Shown: positions 24,485-32,445 of the stretch, one piece after another
How the letters are laid out: each line of letters opens with the position of its first letter
How positions within the stretch are numbered: position 1 is the first letter of the stretch
From: a virus
Virus record (IMG/VR): IMGVR_UViG_3300033183_000145
Span: 1-64,000 of that record
DNA length: 64,000 nucleotides
Direction: 5' to 3' (one strand)
The notes under the pieces: generated by a model
The model's input: only the letters and a program-made list of their open reading frames with translations
The model's database searches: none
What the model was told of the DNA's origin: nothing
Made by a program: the position numbers and the translations under genes

Positions 24485-24973
24485 TTATCTACCTAGGGGG
24501 TTGGCCAACCTAGCTCCCTCAACGACAGTGATATCTGTCACGTCCTCATTGACGACAAAGGCTCCCTTCAGGATGGTCTTTGTAAGGTCCTGATCCGAAG
24601 GGGCTCCGCCTGGTATTATATACTGCAAGTCGTAAACATATCGGCCAGAAGAAAAAGACCTCATGGCGCCGTCGTGAATAACTACAGAAATGACTCCGTT
24701 TGCGTCTCCAGTAATCTCTTCTATAGTAACATATGACGACGCCCCCTCTGGCAAACCCTCTATAGTAGAGGCAAGCAGGCCAACAGAACCGTCTTGGTCC
24801 GCTGAGTTTCTAATCTGCATAGCGAACTTATAGGCCTGGGCAGATCCAGATCCATCAAGAATAAGAGGGGCTCCAGTAGAGTCCTTTAGGGTCATATTCA
24901 ACTGAAACGTATCACCGCGTCTGCAGGTGATGTTCAGTGTTTGTGCTACATCTAAGTTTACCTTCTTAGCCAT
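24485..24973 (-). CDS. Baseplate/fibre-anchor-like protein
   Basis: A 162-residue beta-rich protein (MAKKVNLDVAQTLNITCRRG...). The segment RGDTFQLNMTLKDSTGAPL, followed by helix and strands with YVYDLQYI, resembles the small N-terminal domains that attach fibres to a tail. Overlaps the portal stop by one base. No exact family. Confidence 0.45.
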   Translation of the reverse strand: MAKKVNLDVAQTLNITCRRGDTFQLNMTLKDSTGAPLILDGSGSAQAYKFAMQIRNSADQDGSVGLLASTIEGLPEGASSYVTIEEITGDANGVISVVIHDGAMRSFSSGRYVYDLQYIIPGGAPSDQDLTKTILKGAFVVNEDVTDITVVEGARLANPLGR

Positions 24974-27429
24974 TACAGTCCGAGTATTTCGTCAATATCT
25001 TGTGATCCTTGCTGCTGCTCCATAGGCTCGTTCATCTCGCCCCTCTTTCCTTGACGCTGAGAGATGAGCTTACTCTGCTCAGCGGATTCTTTCTTGATGC
25101 GCTCGTCCTTACGGTCCTCCTTAAGAACATCCAGTTTCTCTTTGAACTCTTGATCTTCCGTTCTGAATCCGAGAGTGGCCTGAGCTCTTATCATCTCGAT
25201 TTCTTTTCTGAACTCGTGCTTAGCTTTCTCAAGCTCAATCTCAAGCTGATTCTTCATCTGCATCTTCTGAGCTTCTATCTGAGCTTCCATCTGCATCTCT
25301 TGCTGTTTAGCCTGAGAAGCGGCCTGAGTAGCTTGAGCTTGCTGCTGAGCTTGCATCTGTGAGTTCTGCTGAGCCATCTCCTGCTGCTTCTTCATGCGCT
25401 TCTGACGACGCACAATCAACAGGCGTTCAGCCTGATTGATATCCTTGAGCTGCCTGATAGCGATAGCGTCCTCCAAGTCGAGCTCTTTTTGAGCCAAGGA
25501 AGCCTGGATGTTCTGCTCCAGGAACTGACGCTCAGCGTCCTCCATCTCTTTCTGCACCTGCACACCAAAGTTGTACATAGGTAAATCAGAGAAAGAAGAA
25601 AGGACTCTCATGTTTTCCTCACCAATAGCATTCTGGTAAGCTTTCATGATAACAGACTCAGGAGGAAGTATTTGCAGACACTTAACAATGTCCTCGCAAA
25701 CCTTCTTGAACAATACCATAGATGCGTTAGTGATGTCGTAGATGGCATTGTTTCCTGCAGCAATAGCTTGCTCGCGCACGCCAACCAAAGCATCGCCCTT
25801 CGGAGAGCTAGCATCCATCGCCTCGTTAACACCCGTGGAGTCTCTGATGAGGCGCAGGTAGTGATTGTATATACCAATGAGTTCATTGATGTTTCTGATG
25901 CTATTGCCGATTTCTCGGATTGGAGGGTTTTGAAATCCTCCCTCTGGGTCCTTACTTCTGTAATAGAAGACACCAGTCTGCTCGTAGATGTCATGCAGCT
26001 CCAATGGCTGCAACTCACCACCCTTGCCGAGCTGTACGTTCTCCAATCCCTCGATGTCAATGATCAAGCCGTCAGGCTTAGCCTTAGCGATAGCCTGCTG
26101 GATCTTCAAGTGAGTGATCTGGAGCATATCTGCAAATCCTACACAGCCATCGACCATAGACTTCGGAATCATTCTCCGAATGTTCGTGGCGATAGCTGAG
26201 TAAGAAAGACGCACCTTAGAGATATCGTGGATGTTTCTAGGCATATTGGCCTTCATCCCGTAGTCGAACATGAAGTCAGTGCCGATGATGTAGCTACCAC
26301 CGTAAATAGTGGTGATGTTCATCTTGCGTGGCTGACGCTCAAATACGCTGCCTGGCTTCTCCTTGTATTCGAATCCTTCGTAGAAGAAGAGTTTGTTGCC
26401 GTATCTGTTCTCTTTGTCTTCGAAGTACATGCAGTCGACAGACAAGAACTCGAAGTCGAGAACGTCAACCATGTACTCGTCATACCCATATACCGTTCTC
26501 TTCAAGTAGTCATCGAAGTACTGGTAGTTGAGTTTGCTTGAATCGTTTCCGTTGATGCCTGCCGCACCCTGAGCCATCTTACCGTACTCGTCTTCGGTGA
26601 ACTGGTCACCAGCGAGGCGCTTAAGCTCCTGGATAGAGATACGCTTGATATGACCCGCATACGTCAAGTCATTCATGCCTGGGTCCTCAGTGTAACTGTG
26701 GATGAACATGCAGGGGTCGACGTAGTCTGTCTTAATGCCGTAGTTAGGGTCGTTAGACCTCTTCACCACAGCCATACCCAAGGAAACAAGGTCGTTGACA
26801 GCTCTTCTGTAGATGTCGTCGTTGAAGTTGTTCCAAGAGAGAGTGAGGTTAGTGCCTATCTGAGCAGCTATCTCAGCGTCAGTCTTAAGGTTGGTCTCCA
26901 AGAAGATTTCAGCCTCCTCAAGAGTCTCTGGGAGCTCTGCTGGGTCTTTGTCCAATACCAAGCCCCCAGTCTCTGCTTTGAGGGCTTCGAGCTCTGGGCG
27001 AATCTGCACCTGAACCTTGATGCGCTGCTTCTCTTTGTTCTTCTCTGAAGAAGAGATAGGGTCGATAGCTTCCAGGTTCGGATATGGGTTGCGAGACAAA
27101 ATCTTGTTGCCTACAATCTTCGCGAACTTAGGAAGTATAGGTACTGGCGTGTAGTCTAGGTTCACCAAGCTCCCATCGGAGCTGTTTGGGTCCATAGACG
27201 TGAGGATACGCTTATATATGTTTGTGTCTTGTGTTCCGTTTGCATAATCCCTGTTTCTCTCCCAAATTTTATTTCTCTTCCTGTAGAGGGACTCGGAATC
27301 CTGCAACTTACCCCACTGAGACTCTATCGCCTTGGCATACTTCAGGCCGTACTTCTTCCCTGACTTGATGTCTTGGGGAGCTAGCGGGTCTGGAAAGTTT
27401 TTACTCTGCCTATTATTGTTGCTGTACAT
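24973..27429 (-). CDS. Portal protein
   Basis: An 818-residue protein immediately downstream of the large terminase. It contains an N-terminal helical and beta wing region (with DYTPVPILPKFAKIVGNKIL near residue 90, a portal-like motif), a central core and a long C-terminal Gln/Glu/Lys/Ala-rich coiled coil (about residues 640-790) typical of extended barrel or crown regions. The portal forms the dodecameric ring through which DNA enters and leaves. At 818 residues it is on the large side, as in crAss-like and related Bacteroidota podoviruses. The start is the ATG at 27429, which overlaps the stop of a 4-codon leader. Confidence 0.8.
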   Translation of the reverse strand: MYSNNNRQSKNFPDPLAPQDIKSGKKYGLKYAKAIESQWGKLQDSESLYRKRNKIWERNRDYANGTQDTNIYKRILTSMDPNSSDGSLVNLDYTPVPILPKFAKIVGNKILSRNPYPNLEAIDPISSSEKNKEKQRIKVQVQIRPELEALKAETGGLVLDKDPAELPETLEEAEIFLETNLKTDAEIAAQIGTNLTLSWNNFNDDIYRRAVNDLVSLGMAVVKRSNDPNYGIKTDYVDPCMFIHSYTEDPGMNDLTYAGHIKRISIQELKRLAGDQFTEDEYGKMAQGAAGINGNDSSKLNYQYFDDYLKRTVYGYDEYMVDVLDFEFLSVDCMYFEDKENRYGNKLFFYEGFEYKEKPGSVFERQPRKMNITTIYGGSYIIGTDFMFDYGMKANMPRNIHDISKVRLSYSAIATNIRRMIPKSMVDGCVGFADMLQITHLKIQQAIAKAKPDGLIIDIEGLENVQLGKGGELQPLELHDIYEQTGVFYYRSKDPEGGFQNPPIREIGNSIRNINELIGIYNHYLRLIRDSTGVNEAMDASSPKGDALVGVREQAIAAGNNAIYDITNASMVLFKKVCEDIVKCLQILPPESVIMKAYQNAIGEENMRVLSSFSDLPMYNFGVQVQKEMEDAERQFLEQNIQASLAQKELDLEDAIAIRQLKDINQAERLLIVRRQKRMKKQQEMAQQNSQMQAQQQAQATQAASQAKQQEMQMEAQIEAQKMQMKNQLEIELEKAKHEFRKEIEMIRAQATLGFRTEDQEFKEKLDVLKEDRKDERIKKESAEQSKLISQRQGKRGEMNEPMEQQQGSQDIDEILGL

Positions 27430-27443
27430 CAGGGCATCTGCAT
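27429..27443 (-). CDS. 4-codon leader peptide coupled to the portal start
   Basis: ATG CAG ATG CCC TGA begins 5 nt after the promoter element (spacer CAAAA) and its TGA overlaps the portal ATG as TGATG. Leader translation could feed ribosomes into the portal start. Tiny and unsupported by homology. Confidence 0.35.
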   Translation of the reverse strand: MQMP

Positions 27444-27448
27444 TTTTG

Positions 27449-27456
27449 CAAATATA
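27449..27456 (-). promoter_or_regulatory. TATATTTG late promoter element upstream of the portal
   Basis: Minus-strand TATATTTG, 5 nt before the leader ATG at 27443. It lets portal and downstream fibre genes be transcribed apart from the terminase. Confidence 0.6.
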
Positions 27457-27471
27457 GAAATATTCTGATTG

Positions 27472-29580
27472 TTAGCCGATTGAGGAATATCTCCTAAAGA
27501 ACTTCTTCTCATCGAACTTAGCTGGCTCCTTTTTAGCCTTGGCCTTTTGAGCTGCCAAGAGAGCCAAGCCTGAACTAATCGTAAGGTCAAACTTAGTACG
27601 GTCGTTGATCTTGAAGCCAATCCAATCCTCAAGAGTATCGTTGAAATACATCCTCCCGTACTCCCCCGTCTCTCTGTCCATGCCAACATGATCATGTACG
27701 TATGCTTCAATGGCGTGTGCATGCGCTTGTATTACATCTTGAGAGTTAGAGGGGATACCTTTGGTCTTTACGTTCACTTTAGAGTTTGCAGCCTTCAAGT
27801 GGTCTGGTCTATTCATTAGGTAGCCATCGTAACCCCTTGATTCAAAGTATCTTGCGATACCGTACTTATTGTTTTCAATTAAGAGTGGGTACCCATAGAA
27901 CACAGCTGCCATCAAGCAATCTTCGTAGAAGATCTTAGCCAAAGGCGGACGGGACGCGTACTCAAGCACAAACATGTTCGATGGGTGCTCCATGTGGAAC
28001 TTGTTGTACAGGTGTAGCGCACCCTTAGACCCCCGTCCATCGACGGTGGCGTCAAGGTCATAAGAGTCAACCCCGCCTACCCCCAGCTCTGCATTCGGTG
28101 CAATACGTTTACCTCGGTCTTCTTTCTTGAGGTTCCTTAGTTCCTCGGGAGGCATCCACACGACCTTGAACCTCCCCTTCGCGTCTGGCTTAAAGACGAC
28201 TTTCGTGTCTTGGACCCCATCCTTCCAGACGAAGTTGCCTCGGACAACAGGATTAGGATATAGGTCGTCGTTATATTGTATCTGTTCATAGATCTTCCCG
28301 ATGTTGAAAAGGCTTCCGTCGATACTATCTCTGAATGCCTCGTCTGTAGTAAATGGGAACTGACGAGTAACCTCGTTCAATTCTGATGGATCGTGCTTCA
28401 GGCTTTCGCGCTCATTCTTAAGATACGTCTTAGCTCCGAATATTATATCCTCACCATCCAATCCTTCTACTACAGAAGTGGGGTCGTCTACTACTGGATT
28501 CCCATATTTATCGAAGAAACCTTCTAAGGACTCATACGCTGGGATAAATAGCCTATACAGGCCAGTCCTGGTCCTCCCATTCGCGTTCCTCTCCGAGGGG
28601 TCCGAATCCCTCCATAGTTCCTTGTATTCTTTTCCGCCCTTGTCCATCGGATTTACCGTGCTTCCGACCAGAGCTTTTCCGACGATTCTTCGCCCGACGA
28701 TCAAACAGGTCCGCTGAATCCTCCAGGCGTCCCTTATGTCTGTAGGTTTTTCCCATTTTCCAGCCTCATCGAGATACAACAGGTGAAGCTTCTCACCGTC
28801 GTATGCGTTGTTAGTTGTATTCTTCCAGTTTATGACCGTATTAAGAGCTTCGCCCTTCGTCGCAGTCTTATTCTTCTTCGTGATTCTCTTACTCGGCTCG
28901 CGAAAAGCCAACTCCATGCGAGGGTTCGTGGTACCATCTTGAATAGGTTTAAAGAAGAATGGGTAGTGCCGAAACATCTGCACCACCTTCTTCATGAAAA
29001 TATTTTCTTGAGCGTCCTTACCAGTCTTCGACTGTATACCTAGGAGCTTGTCTTTGACTTGCGAGGCCTCATCGAGAAGCACAGACGAGCAGATATTCGT
29101 GTACCCGCTACGTCTGCACTTGGTATAGAGCTGCCCGATACATCGGGGATCCGCCTCACACGCAGACAAATGTAAGAAAATATCTCTTTGAAAACTCAAG
29201 AAGCTCGGATAACCTATGTCCATCCGAGTCCACTGTAGCATCATGTAGTGCCTGCCCGTAATATATGTAGCGACACCGTTATTATAAAACCAAAAGCCCT
29301 CACGCCGACGGCGAAATTCCTCCTCGATATACGGAGAAAACTTTTGTCGAAACTCCCTAGGCATCTCCGCCCACTCATCCATACTCTTAATCCTAGACAG
29401 CTCCTCAGGCATAGGAACCCTCTCCCACAGCTGCATGTGGTCTGGCTTTCCATATCCCGCAATTTCTTCTTTGGGAGGCTCAGCGGGAAGTGCAATGTCA
29501 AGCCCACCGATTTGAACAACTTCTCCCTGCGTACCCTTGGGGCAAATTCGGATAATATCCTCATCAGAATACTTGTCCAT
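27472..29580 (-). CDS. terL: Terminase large subunit
   Basis: A 702-residue DNA-packaging motor. The ATPase half carries a Walker A-like KCRRSGYT (about residues 153-160) and Walker B LLYLDEAG (about 270), with the following GSTVNPMDKGG that is typical of the coupling region. The nuclease half begins near residue 500 with GVDSYDLDA, an RNase H-like acidic motif. It cuts concatemeric DNA and pumps it into the prohead through the portal encoded just downstream. Overlaps the end of the zinc-ribbon gene upstream by 17 nt. No small terminase was recognised. Confidence 0.9.
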   Translation of the reverse strand: MDKYSDEDIIRICPKGTQGEVVQIGGLDIALPAEPPKEEIAGYGKPDHMQLWERVPMPEELSRIKSMDEWAEMPREFRQKFSPYIEEEFRRRREGFWFYNNGVATYITGRHYMMLQWTRMDIGYPSFLSFQRDIFLHLSACEADPRCIGQLYTKCRRSGYTNICSSVLLDEASQVKDKLLGIQSKTGKDAQENIFMKKVVQMFRHYPFFFKPIQDGTTNPRMELAFREPSKRITKKNKTATKGEALNTVINWKNTTNNAYDGEKLHLLYLDEAGKWEKPTDIRDAWRIQRTCLIVGRRIVGKALVGSTVNPMDKGGKEYKELWRDSDPSERNANGRTRTGLYRLFIPAYESLEGFFDKYGNPVVDDPTSVVEGLDGEDIIFGAKTYLKNERESLKHDPSELNEVTRQFPFTTDEAFRDSIDGSLFNIGKIYEQIQYNDDLYPNPVVRGNFVWKDGVQDTKVVFKPDAKGRFKVVWMPPEELRNLKKEDRGKRIAPNAELGVGGVDSYDLDATVDGRGSKGALHLYNKFHMEHPSNMFVLEYASRPPLAKIFYEDCLMAAVFYGYPLLIENNKYGIARYFESRGYDGYLMNRPDHLKAANSKVNVKTKGIPSNSQDVIQAHAHAIEAYVHDHVGMDRETGEYGRMYFNDTLEDWIGFKINDRTKFDLTISSGLALLAAQKAKAKKEPAKFDEKKFFRRYSSIG

Positions 29581-29749
29581 ACCTATTGCTTCTAAAGCTA
29601 GGGGCGCCCGATTTAGGGTTCTTTATCTCCATGTACTTACCGCATGGACACTTGATGTCGAAGTACGCCTCGTCATTAGCGAACTTGATAGACACACCAC
29701 TCTTAGATTCTTCGTGCTTTTTTTCGCACTTGCAGATGTAATCAGCCAT
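29564..29749 (-). CDS. Small zinc-ribbon protein
   Basis: A 61-residue protein with two paired cysteine knuckles, CKC near residue 6 and CPCGK near residue 34, and a His nearby. The C-terminus overlaps the terminase start. Position immediately before terL suggests a DNA-packaging or late regulatory helper, but this is inference. The zinc ribbon is clear from the spacing of the Cys pairs. Confidence 0.6.
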   Translation of the reverse strand: MADYICKCEKKHEESKSGVSIKFANDEAYFDIKCPCGKYMEIKNPKSGAPSFRSNRYGQVF

Positions 29750-29764
29750 GTTAATTCAATTTAG

Positions 29765-29838
29765 TACGCCCGCCAGGATTCGAACCTGGGACCGTTTGCT
29801 TAGAAGGCAAATGCTCTATCCAGCTGAGCTACGGGCGC
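29765..29838 (-). tRNA. tRNA-Arg (anticodon UCU)
   Basis: A 74-nt cloverleaf on the minus strand. Acceptor GCGCCCG/CGGGCGT (first pair G-U), D-arm with AGCTGGATA, anticodon arm TTTGC-CTTCTAA-GCAAA giving UCU, T-arm with TTCGAAT. CCA is not encoded. It would read AGA, a codon used in this phage. Confidence 0.93.
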
Positions 29839-29844
29839 ATACAG

Positions 29845-30066
29845 TTACCTGCTGCGTCTACGCTTAGGCCTATTGTTAGCTCTGTTCCTGCCTTCAGGCA
29901 TAGGGGTGGTTCTATCTGACGTACCCACGTGGGCATTATCGAGACCGTCACCATTTCCGTAGACTCCAAGACGTCGAGCTATACGATTGAGGGCAGCACG
30001 GTACTTCTTAGCCTTACCTCCCTTACCGTACTTCCTGTACTCTTCCTTGTAGTTTCTGCCTGCCAT
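29845..30066 (-). CDS. Small basic conserved phage protein
   Basis: A 73-residue basic protein with KYGKGGKAKKYRAALNRIAR and YGNGDGLDNAHVG, a pattern I recognise from small conserved proteins of marine phages whose function is unknown. It ends in an Arg/Lys-rich tail. First gene behind a TAACTTTG element 4 nt upstream. It sits between the two tRNA genes. Confidence 0.6.
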   Translation of the reverse strand: MAGRNYKEEYRKYGKGGKAKKYRAALNRIARRLGVYGNGDGLDNAHVGTSDRTTPMPEGRNRANNRPKRRRSR

Positions 30067-30070
30067 ATTG

Positions 30071-30078
30071 CAAAGTTA
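30071..30078 (-). promoter_or_regulatory. TAACTTTG late promoter element, 4 nt before ATG
   Basis: Minus-strand TAACTTTG matches TAnnTTTG. The spacer is CAAT before the ATG at 30066. Confidence 0.55.
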
Positions 30079-30101
30079 CAAAAGTGGACACATATATACC
30101 C

Positions 30102-30239
30102 TCAGCGTCCTTGACCTGCGTATCGCTTGCTGTAATTCTTAGAGTTCTTGTTCTTAGACTGCTTGGTCTTGGCGTGTACTCCCTTGCGTCGGACGTTTGT
30201 TTTTACGTAGGCACTACCTACTCCTTGTTTCTTAGCCAT
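30102..30239 (-). CDS. Short very basic conserved protein
   Basis: A 45-residue protein (MAKKQGVGSAYVKTNVRRK...) rich in Lys, Asn and Ser, with GVHAKTKQSKNKNSKNYSKR near the end. I recognise this Lys/Ser/Asn tail as a small family common in phages of marine bacteria; its function is unknown. The tRNA-Ile gene lies directly upstream in the same transcript. Confidence 0.6.
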   Translation of the reverse strand: MAKKQGVGSAYVKTNVRRKGVHAKTKQSKNKNSKNYSKRYAGQGR

Positions 30240-30257
30240 TGCTTTAGATTTAATTTG

Positions 30258-30331
30258 TTGGGGCGGTGGGACTTGAACCCACGACTTCCTGTGTATAAGA
30301 CAGACGCTCTAACCAACTGAACTACGCCCCA
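30258..30331 (-). tRNA. tRNA-Ile (anticodon UAU)
   Basis: A 74-nt cloverleaf on the minus strand. Acceptor TGGGGCG/CGCCCCA, D-arm GTTC-AGTTGGTTA-GAGC, anticodon arm TCTGT-CTTATAC-ACAGG giving UAU, T-arm GTGGG-TTCAAGT-CCCAC. U33 and A37 are present and CCA is not encoded. It would read AUA directly, without the lysidine that bacteria normally need for their CAU tRNA. Confidence 0.9.
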
Positions 30332-30382
30332 GTTTGATTGCCCCATTTGCGTAGGGGGCCGCCTGACGAAAAGGATTACGCC

Positions 30383-30526
30383 TTAGTCTTCGTACTCTCC
30401 GTTCCAGGAATCTTCCCAGAACTTGTGTTCTACTTTATTTCTTTCCCATACTATTTGTTTCCAATCATTTAGAGAACTTTTCAGCGAAACCTCCGCTGTA
30501 GTCTTTGGCTTCTTCGATTCCTCCAT
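30383..30526 (-). CDS. Short acidic/aromatic protein overlapping its neighbour
   Basis: A 47-residue protein (MEESKKPKTTAEVSLKSSL...) ending DWKQIVWERNKVEHKF and EDSWNGEYED. It overlaps the upstream gene by 62 nt in a different frame. The many Trp/Glu residues and the intact frame argue for a real gene. No family recognised. Confidence 0.5.
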   Translation of the reverse strand: MEESKKPKTTAEVSLKSSLNDWKQIVWERNKVEHKFWEDSWNGEYED

Positions 30527-30755
30527 TTGTTGTTAGATCTTTAATCATCTGCTCTAGGCGCTGTCTCTCTACGATGAGCTCCTTGCAGTCTGTTGCTGTT
30601 TGCTTGATGGACTGAAGTTCCGCTTTGCGGGCGCTCCCGTTGATCTCAGGATCAACAGGTTTCTTGACTTCGTCGATCATGTTGTTGATGGCTACCTCCA
30701 TGCTATTCATGAGGCGCTGTGCAGCATCAATCGTTGTGAACTTCTTCTTCGACAT
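30465..30755 (-). CDS. Helical protein, unknown function
   Basis: A 96-residue helical protein with amphipathic segments AAQRLMNSMEVAINNMIDEV and ELIVERQRLEQMIKDLT that look like coiled coils. It follows the co-chaperonin-like gene with overlap. Unrecognised; may form an oligomer. Confidence 0.5.
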   Translation of the reverse strand: MSKKKFTTIDAAQRLMNSMEVAINNMIDEVKKPVDPEINGSARKAELQSIKQTATDCKELIVERQRLEQMIKDLTTNGGIEEAKDYSGGFAEKFSK

Positions 30756-31332
30756 AGAGGATGTCTTCTGCGCGGACTCTAAAGTACTTAATTCCGTCTA
30801 TAGTTATCTCGTAGTCTCGGTTTTTTTTAATACCCACAACATCGCCAGTATACACCCCAAGTTCTTCGAGCCAAGGAGCATCGAAAGCAATGCGAGCTTT
30901 TCGAACGGGAGACTCAGTAAGCTTGACCACTTCAATGAGGTCGCTCTGCTCGCCAGGAGAAGGGTCTTCGTCCACAGGCGTGAGCAATGCCCAACCACCA
31001 AGAGTATATATGTGTCCACTTTCTGCACTCTTGTAAGCTATAGCTTGGTTGTTGATTGTGTGCTCTGGGTCATATCTAACCAAGAAGTGCTTGTCGTGGC
31101 CAGTAAGTACCTGGCCCTCATTGAGCACCACTAGGTGGTGGAAGTACAGAGTATCGCCCTCTTTGACCCCTGTGTTGTGCTTCATAGGGGAGGCTATAAC
31201 GGGCCCCTCTGTCACTCTGTGCTGGAACTCGTTAAACTTAGAGTCGATGTGTAGCGTAAGACCTCCTTCGGTCGTAATCGTGTCGTTGATCTGCTTATCT
31301 AGCTCTACAACGAATAGATCAAGAGTCTTCAT
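30727..31332 (-). CDS. GroES-like co-chaperonin (Gp31-like)
   Basis: A 201-residue protein. Near the C-terminus VVGIKKNRDYEITIDGIKYF and VRAEDILYVEEE strongly resemble the closing strand of GroES-fold phage co-chaperonins, and upstream GPVIASPMKHNTGVKEGDTLYF fits the fold's barrel. Such proteins replace or modify host GroES so that the host GroEL cage can fold the major capsid protein. It lies with other head and packaging genes, which fits that job. Family assignment is by pattern only. Confidence 0.6.
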   Translation of the reverse strand: MKTLDLFVVELDKQINDTITTEGGLTLHIDSKFNEFQHRVTEGPVIASPMKHNTGVKEGDTLYFHHLVVLNEGQVLTGHDKHFLVRYDPEHTINNQAIAYKSAESGHIYTLGGWALLTPVDEDPSPGEQSDLIEVVKLTESPVRKARIAFDAPWLEELGVYTGDVVGIKKNRDYEITIDGIKYFRVRAEDILYVEEEVHND

Positions 31333-31486
31333 TTTTATAGGGAAACATTTGATTCAATTTATCGCGCCGCGCAGCGCATCCGCAATCGGATGGGCCGTAT
31401 TTCTCAACGAGCTTTTTAATTCCTGTGGCCTTAGTGATCTTCTCTACAGTATCGCCAAGACCCTTGCTGTTAGAAGTTGCAGTCAT
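31319..31486 (-). CDS. Short conserved Cys-containing protein
   Basis: A 55-residue protein with GLGDTVEKITKATGIKKLV followed by CGCAARRDKLNQMFPY. I recognise this VEKITKATG...CGC...RRDKLN pattern as a small conserved protein found in Bacteroidota phages and prophages, function unknown. Its last 14 bases overlap the co-chaperonin start. Confidence 0.6.
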   Translation of the reverse strand: MTATSNSKGLGDTVEKITKATGIKKLVEKYGPSDCGCAARRDKLNQMFPYKNEDS

Positions 31487-31706
31487 ATTCAATTATACAT
31501 GGCATTTCGTCAACGCACTTCCACAGTACCTGTGCGTCGTCCTGTTGCAAATATACAAGGTATCTTTTCTTACCGTGCTTGTACAGATGTTCTTCGTCCA
31601 TAACTATTGTCGACACCTCGCCTGCGCCAGCTCTCATGCCAACGTAATAAGCCATGGCATCCTTCGGGTCTCTCCCGATGATGATCTTCCTAATAAGTCC
31701 GTCCAT
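31470..31706 (-). CDS. Small protein, unknown
   Basis: A 78-residue alpha/beta protein (MDGLIRKIIIGRDPKDAM...) with no recognised motif. Inside its coding sequence lies a TATATTTG match (31548-31555) that could drive the next gene. The ATG overlaps the stop of the gene upstream. The function is unknown. Confidence 0.45.
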   Translation of the reverse strand: MDGLIRKIIIGRDPKDAMAYYVGMRAGAGEVSTIVMDEEHLYKHGKKRYLVYLQQDDAQVLWKCVDEMPCIIEYDCNF

Positions 31707-32011
31707 TAGTTCAATGAAATACCGAGGTCACCGAGAAGGCTGTCTAGATCGGGCCCGTTCTGATCCTCGTATGTGTTAGATATGAATTTTACCATCTCCT
31801 CCATTTCCTCTTGAGAACCAAGGTTGTAGCTGAACAGCGCTTTCATCTGCGACGTCTCTTCGTCGATAGGTTCAAGCACCCCAGTAACAACGACGGACAT
31901 GACTCTGTCTCTCATATCGTACTTCTCTATGAGCATCTCCATTTCGTGATGAAGCTGCTGCATTTCCATGAGAAAATCGTACTCTTCTTTATCTTTGTCT
32001 TCCATCATCAC
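31706..32011 (-). CDS. Acidic helical protein, unknown
   Basis: A 101-residue acidic protein, Met/Glu-rich at the N-terminus with FLMEMQQLHHEMEMLIEKYD as an amphipathic helix. Its start is only 8 bases from the divergent start of the plus-strand gene at 32020, so promoters for these two must overlap their coding sequences or lie far away. Unrecognised. Confidence 0.5.
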   Translation of the reverse strand: MMMEDKDKEEYDFLMEMQQLHHEMEMLIEKYDMRDRVMSVVVTGVLEPIDEETSQMKALFSYNLGSQEEMEEMVKFISNTYEDQNGPDLDSLLGDLGISLN

Positions 32012-32019
32012 TTCAGTTT

Positions 32020-32445
32020 ATGCCCAAAAGCGTCGTCTCAAAGAAGAAACTCTTCAGGGAGTTTTCTAGATTAAATCAAAGGTACGTAAAAAACAACTAC
32101 CTCAAGAGACTCAGAACCACGGTAAAAGACTTCTGCAGAGACAAGGATATCTTCGAAAAGGAGCTTATGTTCTTGCTGTGGGCTTACGACCTAGAGTTCT
32201 GGACGCTACGACACGCAGCTGAAGATTACGACTACTCAGAGAAGAAGCTTGGCGAACGCATTGTATATGAGCTAGTTAAGCAAGGTTACATCTACAAACA
32301 CTTTGATAAGATGACCCCGTCACAAACCATGGAGGATCACTTGTTTAGAGATGAAACCAAGTACAACTACAGGGTTAGATACGCTATAACGCAAAAAGCC
32401 CGCTTGTTAGTGCAGGCTTTTTACAATAGACTTGAAGCAGGTTAA
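32020..32445 (+). CDS. Winged-helix-like protein (possible regulator), plus strand
   Basis: A 141-residue protein and the only plus-strand gene within the late block. It has the secondary-structure order of a winged helix: helix with AAEDYDYSEKKLGERIVYEL, loop, wing with YIYKHFDKMTPSQ and a final helix with RVRYAITQKARLL. It resembles MarR-type DNA-binding proteins. Its stop overlaps the stop of the convergent gene at 32442 by 3 bases. A switch gene opposite to late transcription is plausible; this is inference. Confidence 0.45.
   Translation: MPKSVVSKKKLFREFSRLNQRYVKNNYLKRLRTTVKDFCRDKDIFEKELMFLLWAYDLEFWTLRHAAEDYDYSEKKLGERIVYELVKQGYIYKHFDKMTPSQTMEDHLFRDETKYNYRVRYAITQKARLLVQAFYNRLEAG

Noticed and set aside
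31548-31555. TATATTTG match inside a coding sequence
   Set aside because: No ATG lies 4-5 nt downstream, and it sits inside the gene at 31470-31706. It may drive the next gene, but was not listed as a promoter.
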